A stretch of DNA of 64,000 nt from an uncultured Psychroserpens sp. Lineage in GTDB: Bacteria > Bacteroidota > Bacteroidia > Flavobacteriales > Flavobacteriaceae. The stretch lies in the NCBI RefSeq assembly GCF_947492715.1, contig NZ_CANLNS010000004.1:186001-250000 (forward strand), read 5' to 3'. Position 1 is the first letter of the stretch; each line of letters starts with the position of its first letter. The position numbers and the translations under genes were made by a program. Below are positions 52,979-63,341 of this stretch, one piece after another. Below the pieces are notes generated by a model. That model did not search any database and was not told the origin of the DNA. It saw only the letters and a program-made list of their open reading frames with translations.

Positions 52979-55810
52979 ATGACCAAGTTTGACGACGCTA
53001 TTGAGGTAAAAGGAGCCAGAGTACATAACCTAAAAAACATTGATGTTACAATTCCTCGTGAGCAATTGGTCGTGATTACTGGTCTATCTGGTAGTGGAAA
53101 ATCATCGCTCGCATTTGATACTATTTATGCCGAAGGTCAACGTCGTTATATTGAAACCTTCTCAGCTTATGCACGTCAGTTTTTAGGAGGGTTAGAACGT
53201 CCAGATGTTGATAAGATTGACGGCCTTTCACCTGTTATTGCCATTGAGCAAAAAACAACAAGTAAATCTCCACGTTCTACTGTGGGAACCATCACCGAAA
53301 TTTACGATTTCCTGCGTTTGCTCTATGCTAGAGCTAGCGATGCCTATAGCTACAATACTGGAGAAAAAATGGTGAGTTATAGTGACGAACAAATCAAGGA
53401 ACTTATTAAAGATAGTTACAAAGGAAAACGCATTAACGTATTATCTCCTATTGTGCGTTCTCGTAAAGGTCATTATCGTGAACTTTTCGAACAGATTGCA
53501 AAGCAAGGGTTTGTCAAGGTTAGAACAGATGGCGAAATTCGGGATCTTGTTAAAGGAATGAAACTAGATCGTTACAAAACACACGATATCGAAATTGTTA
53601 TTGATCGTCTAAAAATTGATGATACTGACGACAATGACAAGCGCCTTACCGAAACAATAAACACAGCCATGTATCATGGTGATGATGTGCTTATGGTTCT
53701 TGACCATGACACTAATGAAACGCGCTATTTTAGTAGAAATTTAATGTGTCCGTCCTCTGGTGTTTCTTACCCGAATCCGGAGCCAAATAATTTCTCTTTT
53801 AACTCTCCAAAGGGCGCATGTGCCACCTGTAATGGTATAGGTACTTTGTACCAAGTTAATGAGAATAAAATTGTACCAGACGAGGCCATATCTATTAAAG
53901 CAGGTGCTTTAGCTCCGCATGGACCACAAAAAAACAGCTGGATATTTAAACAGTTCGAAACCATCGCTCAACGCTTCAATTTTAATCTAAGTGATGCCTT
54001 TAAAGACATTCCTGAAGAAGCCAAACAAATGATTTTGTATGGTGGCAACGATAAATTCTCAGTTGAAAGTAAAACCTTGGGCGTTACTCGTGAATACAAA
54101 ATAGATTTTGAAGGTGTTGCCAATTTTATCGAAAGTCAATATAAAAATGCCGAAACAACGTCTTTAAAACGTTGGGCAAAAGATTATATGGACAAGGTAA
54201 AATGTCCAACTTGCGAGGGGTCACGTTTGAGAAAAGAATCCTTATATTTTAAAGTTAACAATTTAAATATTGCCGAATTAGCGCATAAAGATATTGTTGA
54301 TTTAGCAGATTGGTTTAATACCATACATGAAAATTTAACGGATAAACAATTCAAGATTGCAGAAGAAATAATTAAAGAAATTAAAGCGCGATTGCAATTT
54401 TTATTAGACGTTGGTTTAAACTATTTATCACTTAATAGAAGTTCAAAATCGTTATCTGGTGGTGAAGCTCAGCGTATTAGATTAGCAACCCAAATTGGGT
54501 CACAATTGGTAGGTGTGCTTTATATTTTGGATGAGCCTAGTATTGGATTACACCAACGCGATAATGAAAAACTCATCAATTCACTGGTAGCACTTAGAGA
54601 TATTGGAAACTCAGTCATCGTTGTTGAACATGACAAGGATATGATAGAACGCGCAGATTATGTCATTGATATTGGACCTAAAGCAGGAAAATATGGTGGT
54701 GAAATTATAAGTATTGGTGGCCCGAAGGAATTATTAACACATAACACCTTAACAGCAGATTACCTTAACGGAACGAAAGAGATTCCTGTTCCTAAGAAAC
54801 GTCGAAAAGGCAATGGTAAAACTATAGAGCTAAAAGGTTGCACAGGAAATAATCTTAAAAACGTTTCGGTGAAATTTCCTTTAGGAAAAATGATTGGAGT
54901 TACTGGAGTTTCAGGAAGTGGCAAATCAACACTTATTAATGAGACCCTCTACCCTATTATGAACGCCTATTATTTTAATGGTGTTAGAAAACCTATGCCT
55001 TATAAGAGCATTAAAGGATTGGAACATTGTGATAAGGTTATAGATATCAACCAATCTCCTATTGGTCGTACACCTCGCAGTAATCCTGCTACTTACACAG
55101 GAACATTTAGTGAAATACGAAGTTTATTTGCCAAAATCCCTGAAGCCATGATACGTGGTTATAAACCAGGACGTTTCAGCTTTAATGTTAAAGGAGGTCG
55201 TTGTGAAACCTGCCAAGGTGGTGGACTACGCGTTATCGAAATGAATTTCCTTCCAGATGTCTATGTTGAATGCGAGACATGTCAAGGAAAACGTTTTAAC
55301 AGAGAAACCTTAGAAATTCGCTATAAGGGAAAATCAATAAGTGATGTTTTGAATATGACCATTTCCGAGGCTGTAGATTTTTTTGAACACATTCCGAAAA
55401 TTTATAAAAAACTCAAAACGATAAAAGACGTCGGATTAGGTTACATTACACTTGGTCAACAAAGCACAACACTTTCTGGTGGAGAAGCGCAACGTATTAA
55501 ATTAGCTACAGAATTAAGCAAACGTGACACAGGTAATACCTTTTACATACTCGACGAACCAACAACAGGTTTGCATTTTGAAGATATACGCGTTTTAATG
55601 CTTGTGCTCAATAAATTGGTAGATAAGGGCAATACGATTTTAATTATTGAACACAATCTAGACGTCATTAAAATGGCAGATCATATTATTGATATTGGTT
55701 ATGAAGGTGGTCAAGGCGGTGGAAATGTAGTCGCTAAAGGAACACCCGAAGAAATTATAAAAGATAAAAAGAGTTACACTGCGAAGTTTCTTAAAAAAGA
55801 ACTAAATTAG
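52979..55810 (+). CDS. uvrA: Excinuclease ABC subunit A
   Basis: A 943-residue protein of normal length. I use the ATG at 52979; an in-frame TTG 11 codons earlier lacks support. It has two ABC ATPase modules: Walker [10 protein letters not shown] near residue 35 and GVSGSGKST near residue 641, with the signature [12 protein letters not shown] in the first half and [12 protein letters not shown] in the second. Zinc-finger cysteines lie in [17 protein letters not shown] and the CETCQGGG...CETCQGKR pair. UvrA finds DNA damage and loads UvrB in nucleotide excision repair. No other uvr gene is adjacent; a LOG-family gene follows 40 bases downstream. Confidence 0.98.
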   Translation: MTKFDDAIEVKGARVHNLKNIDVTIPREQLVVITGLSGSGKSSLAFDTIYAEGQRRYIETFSAYARQFLGGLERPDVDKIDGLSPVIAIEQKTTSKSPRSTVGTITEIYDFLRLLYARASDAYSYNTGEKMVSYSDEQIKELIKDSYKGKRINVLSPIVRSRKGHYRELFEQIAKQGFVKVRTDGEIRDLVKGMKLDRYKTHDIEIVIDRLKIDDTDDNDKRLTETINTAMYHGDDVLMVLDHDTNETRYFSRNLMCPSSGVSYPNPEPNNFSFNSPKGACATCNGIGTLYQVNENKIVPDEAISIKAGALAPHGPQKNSWIFKQFETIAQRFNFNLSDAFKDIPEEAKQMILYGGNDKFSVESKTLGVTREYKIDFEGVANFIESQYKNAETTSLKRWAKDYMDKVKCPTCEGSRLRKESLYFKVNNLNIAELAHKDIVDLADWFNTIHENLTDKQFKIAEEIIKEIKARLQFLLDVGLNYLSLNRSSKSLSGGEAQRIRLATQIGSQLVGVLYILDEPSIGLHQRDNEKLINSLVALRDIGNSVIVVEHDKDMIERADYVIDIGPKAGKYGGEIISIGGPKELLTHNTLTADYLNGTKEIPVPKKRRKGNGKTIELKGCTGNNLKNVSVKFPLGKMIGVTGVSGSGKSTLINETLYPIMNAYYFNGVRKPMPYKSIKGLEHCDKVIDINQSPIGRTPRSNPATYTGTFSEIRSLFAKIPEAMIRGYKPGRFSFNVKGGRCETCQGGGLRVIEMNFLPDVYVECETCQGKRFNRETLEIRYKGKSISDVLNMTISEAVDFFEHIPKIYKKLKTIKDVGLGYITLGQQSTTLSGGEAQRIKLATELSKRDTGNTFYILDEPTTGLHFEDIRVLMLVLNKLVDKGNTILIIEHNLDVIKMADHIIDIGYEGGQGGGNVVAKGTPEEIIKDKKSYTAKFLKKELN

Positions 55811-55850
55811 CAGGTTGACTTAAGTTTAAAAATAAAGACAAAGTATATAT

Positions 55851-56540
55851 ATGAGAAAAGAACAACATCACAAAGGTTGGAATGAGATTAAAACAAATGA
55901 CTCTTGGGCAATTTTTAAAATCATGGGTGAATTCGTAAATGGTTACGAAAAACTTAGTAAAATTGGACCATGTGTCTCTATTTTTGGTTCGGCTAGAACA
56001 AAGCCAGATCATAAGTATTATAAATTAGCAGAAGAAGTTGCCTCAAAAATAGTAGAACATGGCTATGGTGTTATTACTGGTGGTGGACCAGGTATCATGG
56101 AAGCTGGTAACAAAGGGGCTCATATTGCTGGCGGAACGTCGGTTGGGTTAAACATAGAATTACCTTTTGAACAACATGACAATCCATACATTGATAATGA
56201 TAAGAGTTTAGATTTTGATTATTTCTTTGTGAGAAAAGTAATGTTTGTTAAATACTCACAAGGTTTTGTTGTTATGCCAGGAGGCTTTGGAACACTTGAT
56301 GAACTTTTTGAAGCGATTACCTTAATTCAAACAAATAAAATTGAAAAATTCCCAATTATCCTTGTCGGTACCGAGTTTTGGAACGGCTTAATGGATTGGG
56401 TTAAACAAACCTTACTTGAGGCACATAATAATATTAGTGCTAAAGATTTAGATTTAATTCATGTTGTAGATACAGGAGATGAAGTGATTAGCATACTCGA
56501 TAAATTCTATAAAGAGTATGGCCTGAGTCCTAATTTCTAA
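55851..56540 (+). CDS. LOG-family protein (TIGR00730-type Rossmann fold)
   Basis: A 229-residue cytoplasmic protein. The family motifs are GGGPGIMEAGNKGA (about 77-90) and PGGFGTLDELFE (143-154), which bind nucleotide phosphate. Members are cytokinin-riboside 5'-monophosphate phosphoribohydrolases or pyrimidine/purine nucleotide 5'-monophosphate nucleosidases (PpnN-like). The N-terminal extension (about 1-35, NDSWAIFKIMGEFVNGYEKL) is typical of the bacterial subgroup once annotated as lysine decarboxylase-like. It follows uvrA by 40 bases and may share its transcript. The in vivo substrate cannot be told from sequence. Confidence 0.92.
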   Translation: MRKEQHHKGWNEIKTNDSWAIFKIMGEFVNGYEKLSKIGPCVSIFGSARTKPDHKYYKLAEEVASKIVEHGYGVITGGGPGIMEAGNKGAHIAGGTSVGLNIELPFEQHDNPYIDNDKSLDFDYFFVRKVMFVKYSQGFVVMPGGFGTLDELFEAITLIQTNKIEKFPIILVGTEFWNGLMDWVKQTLLEAHNNISAKDLDLIHVVDTGDEVISILDKFYKEYGLSPNF

Positions 56541-56572
56541 ATAGACAACTACAAAATTTCAAGATTACCGCT

Positions 56573-57841
56573 ATGATTAAGAAATTATGTCTTACTGTTT
56601 TTTCGTGTGCCTTAATGTTTCAATCACTTAATGCGCAGGAAAACTTTAAACTTATGTTTTATAACGTATTAAATTTTCCGCTTGGAAATGCAGTTCCTAA
56701 TCGTTTACAATACCTAGAATTGGTACTCGACGATTATAGGCCCGACATATTTATGGTTTGTGAATTGAATAATTTAAACGGAGCGAACACTATTTTAAGT
56801 TCATTGCAATTTATAAATTCAGATTACCAAAGTGCAACTTTTGAACTTAATACCTCAGACGACACTGGAAGTAATCAAAATGACTTACAACAGTTGCTTT
56901 ATTACGATAGCTCAAAATTCATTTTGGAAAGTCAGAATGCAGTTACTACTATTTTTAGAGATTTCAACCATTATAGGCTAAAACTTAACTCGATAAATCA
57001 AGGTTCTAACCCTGTCATATTAGATGTTATCGTGTGCCACTTAAAGGCCTCTCAAGGTGTTGATAATCAAAATTTACGTTTGCAAATGGTAAATGATTTG
57101 ACAGCTTATCTCAATTCATTTCCAGCAAATAGTAATGTTGTGTTAGCTGGAGATTTTAATGTATATACCAGTTCAGAGCCTGCATTTCAAGAGATTATTG
57201 ATACAGCCAATAATAATACTATAAAATTTATTGACCCTGCAAATCGCATTGGGAGTTGGCATAATAACTCTAATTATATTGATGTTATGACACAGTCTAC
57301 AAGAACTCAAACAGGCTTAGGCGGTTCTACTGGTGGTTTTGATGATCGATTTGATTTTATAATGACCTCTTCAATAATGAGCAGCAACCCAGAATTATCA
57401 TATGTAGATGGGACTTATGATGTTTATGGAAACAATGAAAATCCAACATGCTATAACCAAGAAATTAACTCTTCTGATTGTTCTGGCACAGACTTTTCAT
57501 TTAACATTAGAGATGCCTTATACAATTTTAGTGATCATCTTCCCGTTACATTAGAACTCCAAACCAATCAATCGCTAAGTGTTAGTGATAATTTGGTTGA
57601 AGATACCATCTCTATTGTTGGCACAAACGTTGTTGATGAAACTCTAAAACTTAAAATCAAAGGGAGCTTGCAGCAACAAATATCATTATCGATATTTAAT
57701 AGCTTAGGACAGGCCGTAAAAACCATTAACGTAGATAATACGTTAATACAAATAGACGCTTCGCAGCTTGCTGCTGGCATATATTATATAACAAGCTCTA
57801 AATTTCAGTTTGAACCTTTAAAATTTATAGTCGCGCATTGA
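56573..57841 (+). CDS. Secreted endonuclease/exonuclease/phosphatase-fold protein with T9SS tail
   Basis: A 422-residue protein with a signal peptide ending at LNAQE (about 22). The DNase I-like fold (about 25-335) shows FKLMFYNVLNF, FMVCELNN (metal glutamate), VVLAGDFNVY (metal Asp-x-Asn) and FSDHLPVTLEL (catalytic Asp-His). A C-terminal type A sorting domain (about 345-422) has SIFNSLGQAVKTIN and LAAGIYYI. It is likely a secreted nuclease or phosphodiesterase/phosphatase carried by type IX secretion. The stop codon TGA shares bases with the TTG start of the next gene, so the two are translationally coupled. Confidence 0.9.
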   Translation: MIKKLCLTVFSCALMFQSLNAQENFKLMFYNVLNFPLGNAVPNRLQYLELVLDDYRPDIFMVCELNNLNGANTILSSLQFINSDYQSATFELNTSDDTGSNQNDLQQLLYYDSSKFILESQNAVTTIFRDFNHYRLKLNSINQGSNPVILDVIVCHLKASQGVDNQNLRLQMVNDLTAYLNSFPANSNVVLAGDFNVYTSSEPAFQEIIDTANNNTIKFIDPANRIGSWHNNSNYIDVMTQSTRTQTGLGGSTGGFDDRFDFIMTSSIMSSNPELSYVDGTYDVYGNNENPTCYNQEINSSDCSGTDFSFNIRDALYNFSDHLPVTLELQTNQSLSVSDNLVEDTISIVGTNVVDETLKLKIKGSLQQQISLSIFNSLGQAVKTINVDNTLIQIDASQLAAGIYYITSSKFQFEPLKFIVAH

Positions 57842-60675
57842 AACTAAATCGGGTTTTATTTATTGGTCTTCTTTTATGGAGTACGCTTGCTACTGGTCAA
57901 AACAAAATCGACCTGAAGGCTGCTATAGATGTATACACTAAAACCATAAAAATTGATCAGCGTATTGTATATCACAATGAAAGCAATGATACGTTAAGAT
58001 CTATTTATTTAAACAATTGGAATAATGCTTATTCAACCAAAACAACACCTTTAGCCAAACGTTTTACCGAAGAATTTAATGATAAATTTCATTTTGCAAA
58101 AAGTGAACAACGTGGCTTTACACTAATTACTAAATTAGAAGATAACGCCAATCAAACCTTAACATTTTCATCACTTAAAGCACATCCAGATATTTTAAAG
58201 GTAAACCTTAAAACCCCTATACTACCTAATCAATCGTATGATATTACCCTGAGTTATAATGTTGTCTTACCCGATGATAGTTTTACAGGTTACGGTATTA
58301 CTCCAGAAAAAGACTTTAACCTTAAATATTGGTACATCACTCCGGCTGTTTACGATGGGCAATGGCAATACTATAGCAACAAAAACCTTGACGATTTATA
58401 TATTCCTGCTGCAGATTTAACGTTTCAAATTGAGTTCCCTTTGAACTATCAACTCATTTCCGAACTCAACACTATTGATATTAAACAAACTAAAGATTAT
58501 CAAACGTTTTATCTCTACGGAAAAAATAGAGTAAATACCCAGTTGATACTAACAAAGTTTTCAGATTTCAAATTTGTACAAACTGATGATTTCACTATTT
58601 TCTCTAATTTATCTAATGAAGGTGTCCCTTCCGAAGAAAAGGCATTGATTACAGATAAGGTTACACGTTTTATTACGGAACATTTAGGAAAGTATCCGCA
58701 TGAACGTTTATTAATAACCAAAGGGGATTACAAAAAAGATCCATTATACGGATTAAATCAGCTTCCAGATTTTATCAGACCTTTTCCAGATAACTTTCAG
58801 TATGAACTAAAACTTTTAAAAACTGCTTTAAATAATTATTTAGAGAATACCTTATTAATAAACCCAAGAAAGGATTATTGGCTGCGTGATGGTATTCAAA
58901 TTTATTTCTTGATGAAATATGTCGAAACGTACTATCCTGACACAAAATTGTTGGGAACATTAGCAAACATTTGGGGCATACGTTCTTTCCATGCCTCTGA
59001 TTTGGATTATAACGACCAGTTCAAACTATTTTTTATGCAAATGGCCAGAACTAATCGTGACCAACCACTTACGACATCCAAAGACTCCTTATTGAAATTT
59101 AACGCCAACATTGCTGGAAAATATAAAGCGGGTATTGGTTTACGCTATTTAGATGATTTCATTAACGAGGATATCATGGAACAAAGTATTTCAGAATATT
59201 TAAAGACCAATCAGTTAAAAATTACGAATTCAGAATATTTCCAAAACCTCATCACATCTAAAACTCCAAAAGATATCAATTGGTTTTTTAAAGATTATGT
59301 TGACTCAAGAACAAAAATTGATTTTAAAATAAAAGATGTCGAAAAGACCCAAGATTCTATAACACTTACTATTAAAAATAAGAGAAAAAACACAATGCCT
59401 ATATCTTTATTCGCACTGAATAATGATTCTGTCCTTTCTAAATCCTGGATTGAAAATGTTGGCGGCCTAAAAACCTTAACCATTCCTCGAGATAGCACTA
59501 ACAAGTTGGTTCTCAACTATGATAATACAATTCCCGAGTTTAATTTAAGAGATAATTACAAATCATTAAAAGGTTTCTTTTTTAACAACAAACCTTTTCA
59601 GTTTAGGCTTATCAAAGACGTAGAAGACCCAAATTACAACCAAGTCTTTATCATGCCTCAAGTAGAGTTTAGGAATATTTATGACGGACTAACATTAGGT
59701 GCCAAATTTTACAACAAAACGGTACTCAGAAAAAAATTGAATTATAAAATATCTCCTGTTTATGCTACAAAATCAAAATCGATAACTGGTAGTAGTAATA
59801 TTTTTTACACTCACTTTTTAGAAGATACAGACTTATATAATATTACTTATGGCATATTTGCCAAATACAACTCTTTTGCCGAAGATTCGTTTGTAACGAT
59901 TTTAACGCCTAGTTTAACCTTATTCTTTAGGGATAACAACGATTTTAGGTCTGATAAATCAAAATTTTTAAATTTAAGATACCTCAGCATTTCTCGAGAC
60001 GTTGGTGAGAATGCTATCATTGATGATCTATTAGAACCTGATTATAGTGTATTTAATATAAGATACATTAGCTCAAATCCAGGACTGGTAAATTTCAACA
60101 AATGGTACTACGACGTTCAGTTTGCAAAGAAATTTGGAAAGGTATCTCTAAATTACGAATACAGGAAGTTATCAGAGTCAAATAGGCAATTTAACGTACG
60201 GTTATTTGCAGGAACATTTTTATACAACAGAACCGATACGAACTCAGACTATTTTAGCTTTGCTCTAGACAGACCAACAGATTATCTCTTTGATTATAAT
60301 TATTTAGGTAGGTCTGAAGCCTCTGGAATTTTCAGTCAGCAAATTATTATTGCAGAAGGTGGTTTTAAATCTAAATTAGAAACGCCTTTTGCCAATCAAT
60401 GGATGACTACTGCTAATGTAAGTACAACCATTTGGAAATATATAGAAGCCTATGGTGATGTTGGTTTGGTTAAAAACAAAGGCGTTAGTCCTGCTTTCGT
60501 ATATGACTCCGGAATCAAACTAGACCTCGTTACCGATTATTTTGAATTATACTTTCCTATCTATTCTAATTTAGGTTGGGAAATTGGACAACCTAATTAC
60601 GATCAGAAAATTAGAATCAAATTTACAGTAGACCCTCAAGCTTTATTGGGTCTTTTTAGAAGAAAATGGTATTAA
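57838..60675 (+). CDS. M1-aminopeptidase-like protein lacking HExxH, with C-terminal barrel-like region
   Basis: A 945-residue exported protein starting with TTG at 57838, overlapping the previous stop; the signal peptide ends at ATGQ (about 20). The N-terminal half (about 25-500) follows the M1 gluzincin layout, with an M1-like beta saddle (NLKYWYITPAVYDGQWQYYS) and an equivalent of the zinc region. That region has FQYELKLLKTALNNY instead of HExxH, and YWLRDGIQIYFLMKYVE in the place of the WLNEGFA.Y segment. The C-terminal 370 residues are rich in alternating strands and resemble an outer-membrane beta-barrel, ending in RRKWY. Peptidase activity is doubtful. Confidence 0.8.
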   Translation: MKLNRVLFIGLLLWSTLATGQNKIDLKAAIDVYTKTIKIDQRIVYHNESNDTLRSIYLNNWNNAYSTKTTPLAKRFTEEFNDKFHFAKSEQRGFTLITKLEDNANQTLTFSSLKAHPDILKVNLKTPILPNQSYDITLSYNVVLPDDSFTGYGITPEKDFNLKYWYITPAVYDGQWQYYSNKNLDDLYIPAADLTFQIEFPLNYQLISELNTIDIKQTKDYQTFYLYGKNRVNTQLILTKFSDFKFVQTDDFTIFSNLSNEGVPSEEKALITDKVTRFITEHLGKYPHERLLITKGDYKKDPLYGLNQLPDFIRPFPDNFQYELKLLKTALNNYLENTLLINPRKDYWLRDGIQIYFLMKYVETYYPDTKLLGTLANIWGIRSFHASDLDYNDQFKLFFMQMARTNRDQPLTTSKDSLLKFNANIAGKYKAGIGLRYLDDFINEDIMEQSISEYLKTNQLKITNSEYFQNLITSKTPKDINWFFKDYVDSRTKIDFKIKDVEKTQDSITLTIKNKRKNTMPISLFALNNDSVLSKSWIENVGGLKTLTIPRDSTNKLVLNYDNTIPEFNLRDNYKSLKGFFFNNKPFQFRLIKDVEDPNYNQVFIMPQVEFRNIYDGLTLGAKFYNKTVLRKKLNYKISPVYATKSKSITGSSNIFYTHFLEDTDLYNITYGIFAKYNSFAEDSFVTILTPSLTLFFRDNNDFRSDKSKFLNLRYLSISRDVGENAIIDDLLEPDYSVFNIRYISSNPGLVNFNKWYYDVQFAKKFGKVSLNYEYRKLSESNRQFNVRLFAGTFLYNRTDTNSDYFSFALDRPTDYLFDYNYLGRSEASGIFSQQIIIAEGGFKSKLETPFANQWMTTANVSTTIWKYIEAYGDVGLVKNKGVSPAFVYDSGIKLDLVTDYFELYFPIYSNLGWEIGQPNYDQKIRIKFTVDPQALLGLFRRKWY

Positions 60676-60777
60676 CATATTCTTAGCTAGAATGTCTTTT
60701 TTTGAGCTTTTTTAAAAATATTATAAAAAAAGCATCATTTTTTTGACAAATCTTTAATAATATAACAATATCCAATG

Positions 60778-60808
60778 TTGTAACATAAGCAAAAAATAGC
60801 TAAATTTG
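60778..60808 (+). promoter_or_regulatory. Bacteroidota-type promoter for the E1 gene
   Basis: TTG at 60778-60780 and TAAATTTG at 60801-60808 are 20 bases apart, as expected for -33 and -7 elements. The start codon follows at 60860, leaving an untranslated leader of about 45 bases. Confidence 0.5.
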
Positions 60809-60859
60809 CAATGCTGTCTTCAGAAGAAAACACGCATCTCGCAAAAATAATTCACAACT

Positions 60860-63271
60860 ATGTCTACAAAAACGAAAGCTACTACCGATATGACTTTTGA
60901 AGACTTCAAAGATGAAGTCTTAAACGATTATAAAATCGCAACTACAAGTAGAGAATGTAGTTTGTTAGGTCGTCGTGAAGTACTTACGGGTAAGGCAAAA
61001 TTTGGAATCTTCGGAGATGGTAAAGAAATACCGCAATTAGCATGGGCCAAAGTATTTAAAAATGGGGATTTTCGTTCGGGATACTATCGCGATCAAACCT
61101 TTATGATGGCTATAGACAAACTTAATATCCAACAATTTTTTGCAGGGTTATACGCGCATACTTCTATTGAAGCCGATCCAATGAGTGCGGGACGACAAAT
61201 GGGAGGTCACTTTGGAACTCATAGTCTTGATGACAATGGTGAATGGAAAAATTTAACTGAGCAAAAAAATTCGAGCGCAGATATCTCTCCAACTGCTGGT
61301 CAAATGCCAAGACTCTTAGGTTTAGCACAAGCTTCAAAAATTTATAGAAACGTAGATGGTATTGACACTACAAAATTTTCAAAAGAAGGAAATGAAATAG
61401 CATGGGGAACTATTGGTAATGCAAGTACTAGCGAAGGATTGTTTTTTGAAACAATTAATGCAGCCGGCGTTTTACAGGTACCAATGGTGATTAGCATTTG
61501 GGATGATGAATATGGTATTTCTGTTCATGCTAAACATCAAACAACTAAAGAAAATATCTCAGAAATTTTAAAAGGTCTTCAAAGAGATAAAGACAATAAA
61601 GGTTATGAAATTCTCAAAGTAAACGGCTGGGACTATTCTGCTTTAATCGACACCTACCAACAAGCCGAGAAAATTGCTCGAGAAGAACATGTACCAGTCA
61701 TGATTCATGTAGTAGAACTCACTCAACCTCAAGGCCATTCAACATCAGGATCTCACGAACGTTATAAAAGCAAAGAACGCTTAGAATGGGAAAGGCAATA
61801 CGATTGTATCGTTCAAATGCGCCAGTGGATGATAAGCAACAATATTGCAACTGAAGACGAATTAGACGCCTTAGATAAAACCATTAAGAAACAAGTTAGA
61901 GATGGAAAAAAAGCCGCTTGGAATGCTTATCTTGAACCAATTTTAGATGAACAATCACAAGCGATTACATTAATTACTTCTGTTGCAGAGTCTAGTGCTA
62001 ACAAAGTGTTTATTTCAAAAATCATAAACGATTTAAAGGACATAAGCGAGCCAGGTAGAAAAGACATTCTTTCTGCAGCTAGAAAAACATTACGTTATCT
62101 TGTTGGTGAAACATCTACTGAAAAAGTGGCGCTTCAAAATTGGATCAATGCTTATATCGAAACTGTACAACCAAAATATAGTTCACACTTATATAGTGAA
62201 TCCAAAAAATCTGTTTTAAATGCTTCGGAAATCGAACCAACCTATTCGGACGATTCAGAGTTAGTTGATGCGCGCTTAATCTTGAGAGATAATTTCGATG
62301 CCATTTTCAATACTTATCCTGAAGCCTTAATCTTTGGAGAAGATTCTGGAAATATTGGTGATGTTAATCAGGGTCTTGAAGGTTTACAAGAGAAATATGG
62401 CGAATTGCGAGTGGCAGATGCTGGAATTAGAGAAGCCACCATACTTGGACAAGGTATAGGAATGGCTATGAGAGGATTAAGACCAATTGCCGAAATTCAA
62501 TATCTAGACTATATTCTGTACGCTCTCCAGATTATGAGTGATGACTTAGCAACTTTACAATATAGAACAAAAGGAAAACAAAAAGCACCGCTAATTGTTA
62601 GAACTCGAGGCCATAGATTAGAAGGAATTTGGCATTCTGGTTCTCAATTGGGAGGTATTATTAACCTGGTTAGAGGAATTCATGTCCTAGTACCACGAAA
62701 CATGACAAAAGCTGCAGGTTTTTATAACACGCTTTTAGGATGTGACGAACCAGCACTAATCATCGAGTGTTTGAATGGGTACCGTTTAAAAGAAAAAATG
62801 CCATCTAACATAGGTGAATTCAAAACGCCAATTGGTGTAGTAGAAACGATTAAAGAAGGAACAGATATTACATTAGTATCGTATGGTTCTACCCTAAGAA
62901 TTGTTGAGCAAACTGCAAAAGAACTATTGGAAGTTGGTATAGACGCCGAAGTTATTGATATACAATCATTGTTGCCATTTGATATTAATCACGACATTGT
63001 AAAAAGCGTTGCTAAAACAAATCGTTTAATGGTCATCGACGAGGACGTTCCTGGAGGAGCTTCTGCCTATATCTTGAACGAAATCGTAAATACTCAAAAT
63101 GCTTTTCAATATTTAGATAGTCAACCAAAAACATTAGCAGCACAATCACATCGTCCTGCATATGGTACTGATGGGGACTATTTCTCAAAACCTTCAGCAG
63201 AAGATATTTTTGAAGCCGTTTATGGAGTGATGCATGAAGTAAATCCAACTGATTTTCCTGAATTGCGATAA
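60860..63271 (+). CDS. Fused E1 alpha/beta subunit of 2-oxoacid (branched-chain) dehydrogenase
   Basis: An 803-residue fusion of both E1 chains. The alpha half (about 30-400) has the TPP-binding region GNASTSEG (186-193) followed by NAAGVLQVPMVISIWDDEYGIS and the phosphorylation-loop-like HSTSGSHERYKSKERLEW. The beta half (about 470-803) has FGEDSGNIGDVNQGLEGLQ, EATILGQGIGMAMRGLRPIAEIQY and VPGGASAYILNEIV. It decarboxylates a branched-chain 2-oxoacid or pyruvate and acetylates the E2 lipoyl group. A fused E1 is usual in Bacteroidota; E2 and E3 genes are not nearby. It has its own promoter. Confidence 0.93.
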   Translation: MSTKTKATTDMTFEDFKDEVLNDYKIATTSRECSLLGRREVLTGKAKFGIFGDGKEIPQLAWAKVFKNGDFRSGYYRDQTFMMAIDKLNIQQFFAGLYAHTSIEADPMSAGRQMGGHFGTHSLDDNGEWKNLTEQKNSSADISPTAGQMPRLLGLAQASKIYRNVDGIDTTKFSKEGNEIAWGTIGNASTSEGLFFETINAAGVLQVPMVISIWDDEYGISVHAKHQTTKENISEILKGLQRDKDNKGYEILKVNGWDYSALIDTYQQAEKIAREEHVPVMIHVVELTQPQGHSTSGSHERYKSKERLEWERQYDCIVQMRQWMISNNIATEDELDALDKTIKKQVRDGKKAAWNAYLEPILDEQSQAITLITSVAESSANKVFISKIINDLKDISEPGRKDILSAARKTLRYLVGETSTEKVALQNWINAYIETVQPKYSSHLYSESKKSVLNASEIEPTYSDDSELVDARLILRDNFDAIFNTYPEALIFGEDSGNIGDVNQGLEGLQEKYGELRVADAGIREATILGQGIGMAMRGLRPIAEIQYLDYILYALQIMSDDLATLQYRTKGKQKAPLIVRTRGHRLEGIWHSGSQLGGIINLVRGIHVLVPRNMTKAAGFYNTLLGCDEPALIIECLNGYRLKEKMPSNIGEFKTPIGVVETIKEGTDITLVSYGSTLRIVEQTAKELLEVGIDAEVIDIQSLLPFDINHDIVKSVAKTNRLMVIDEDVPGGASAYILNEIVNTQNAFQYLDSQPKTLAAQSHRPAYGTDGDYFSKPSAEDIFEAVYGVMHEVNPTDFPELR

Positions 63272-63341
63272 TATAGGGTAATAAATTAGAGTCTTGATTA
63301 AACCTTTTCATCTAAAAAAGGTCTAATATCAAAACTAATTT

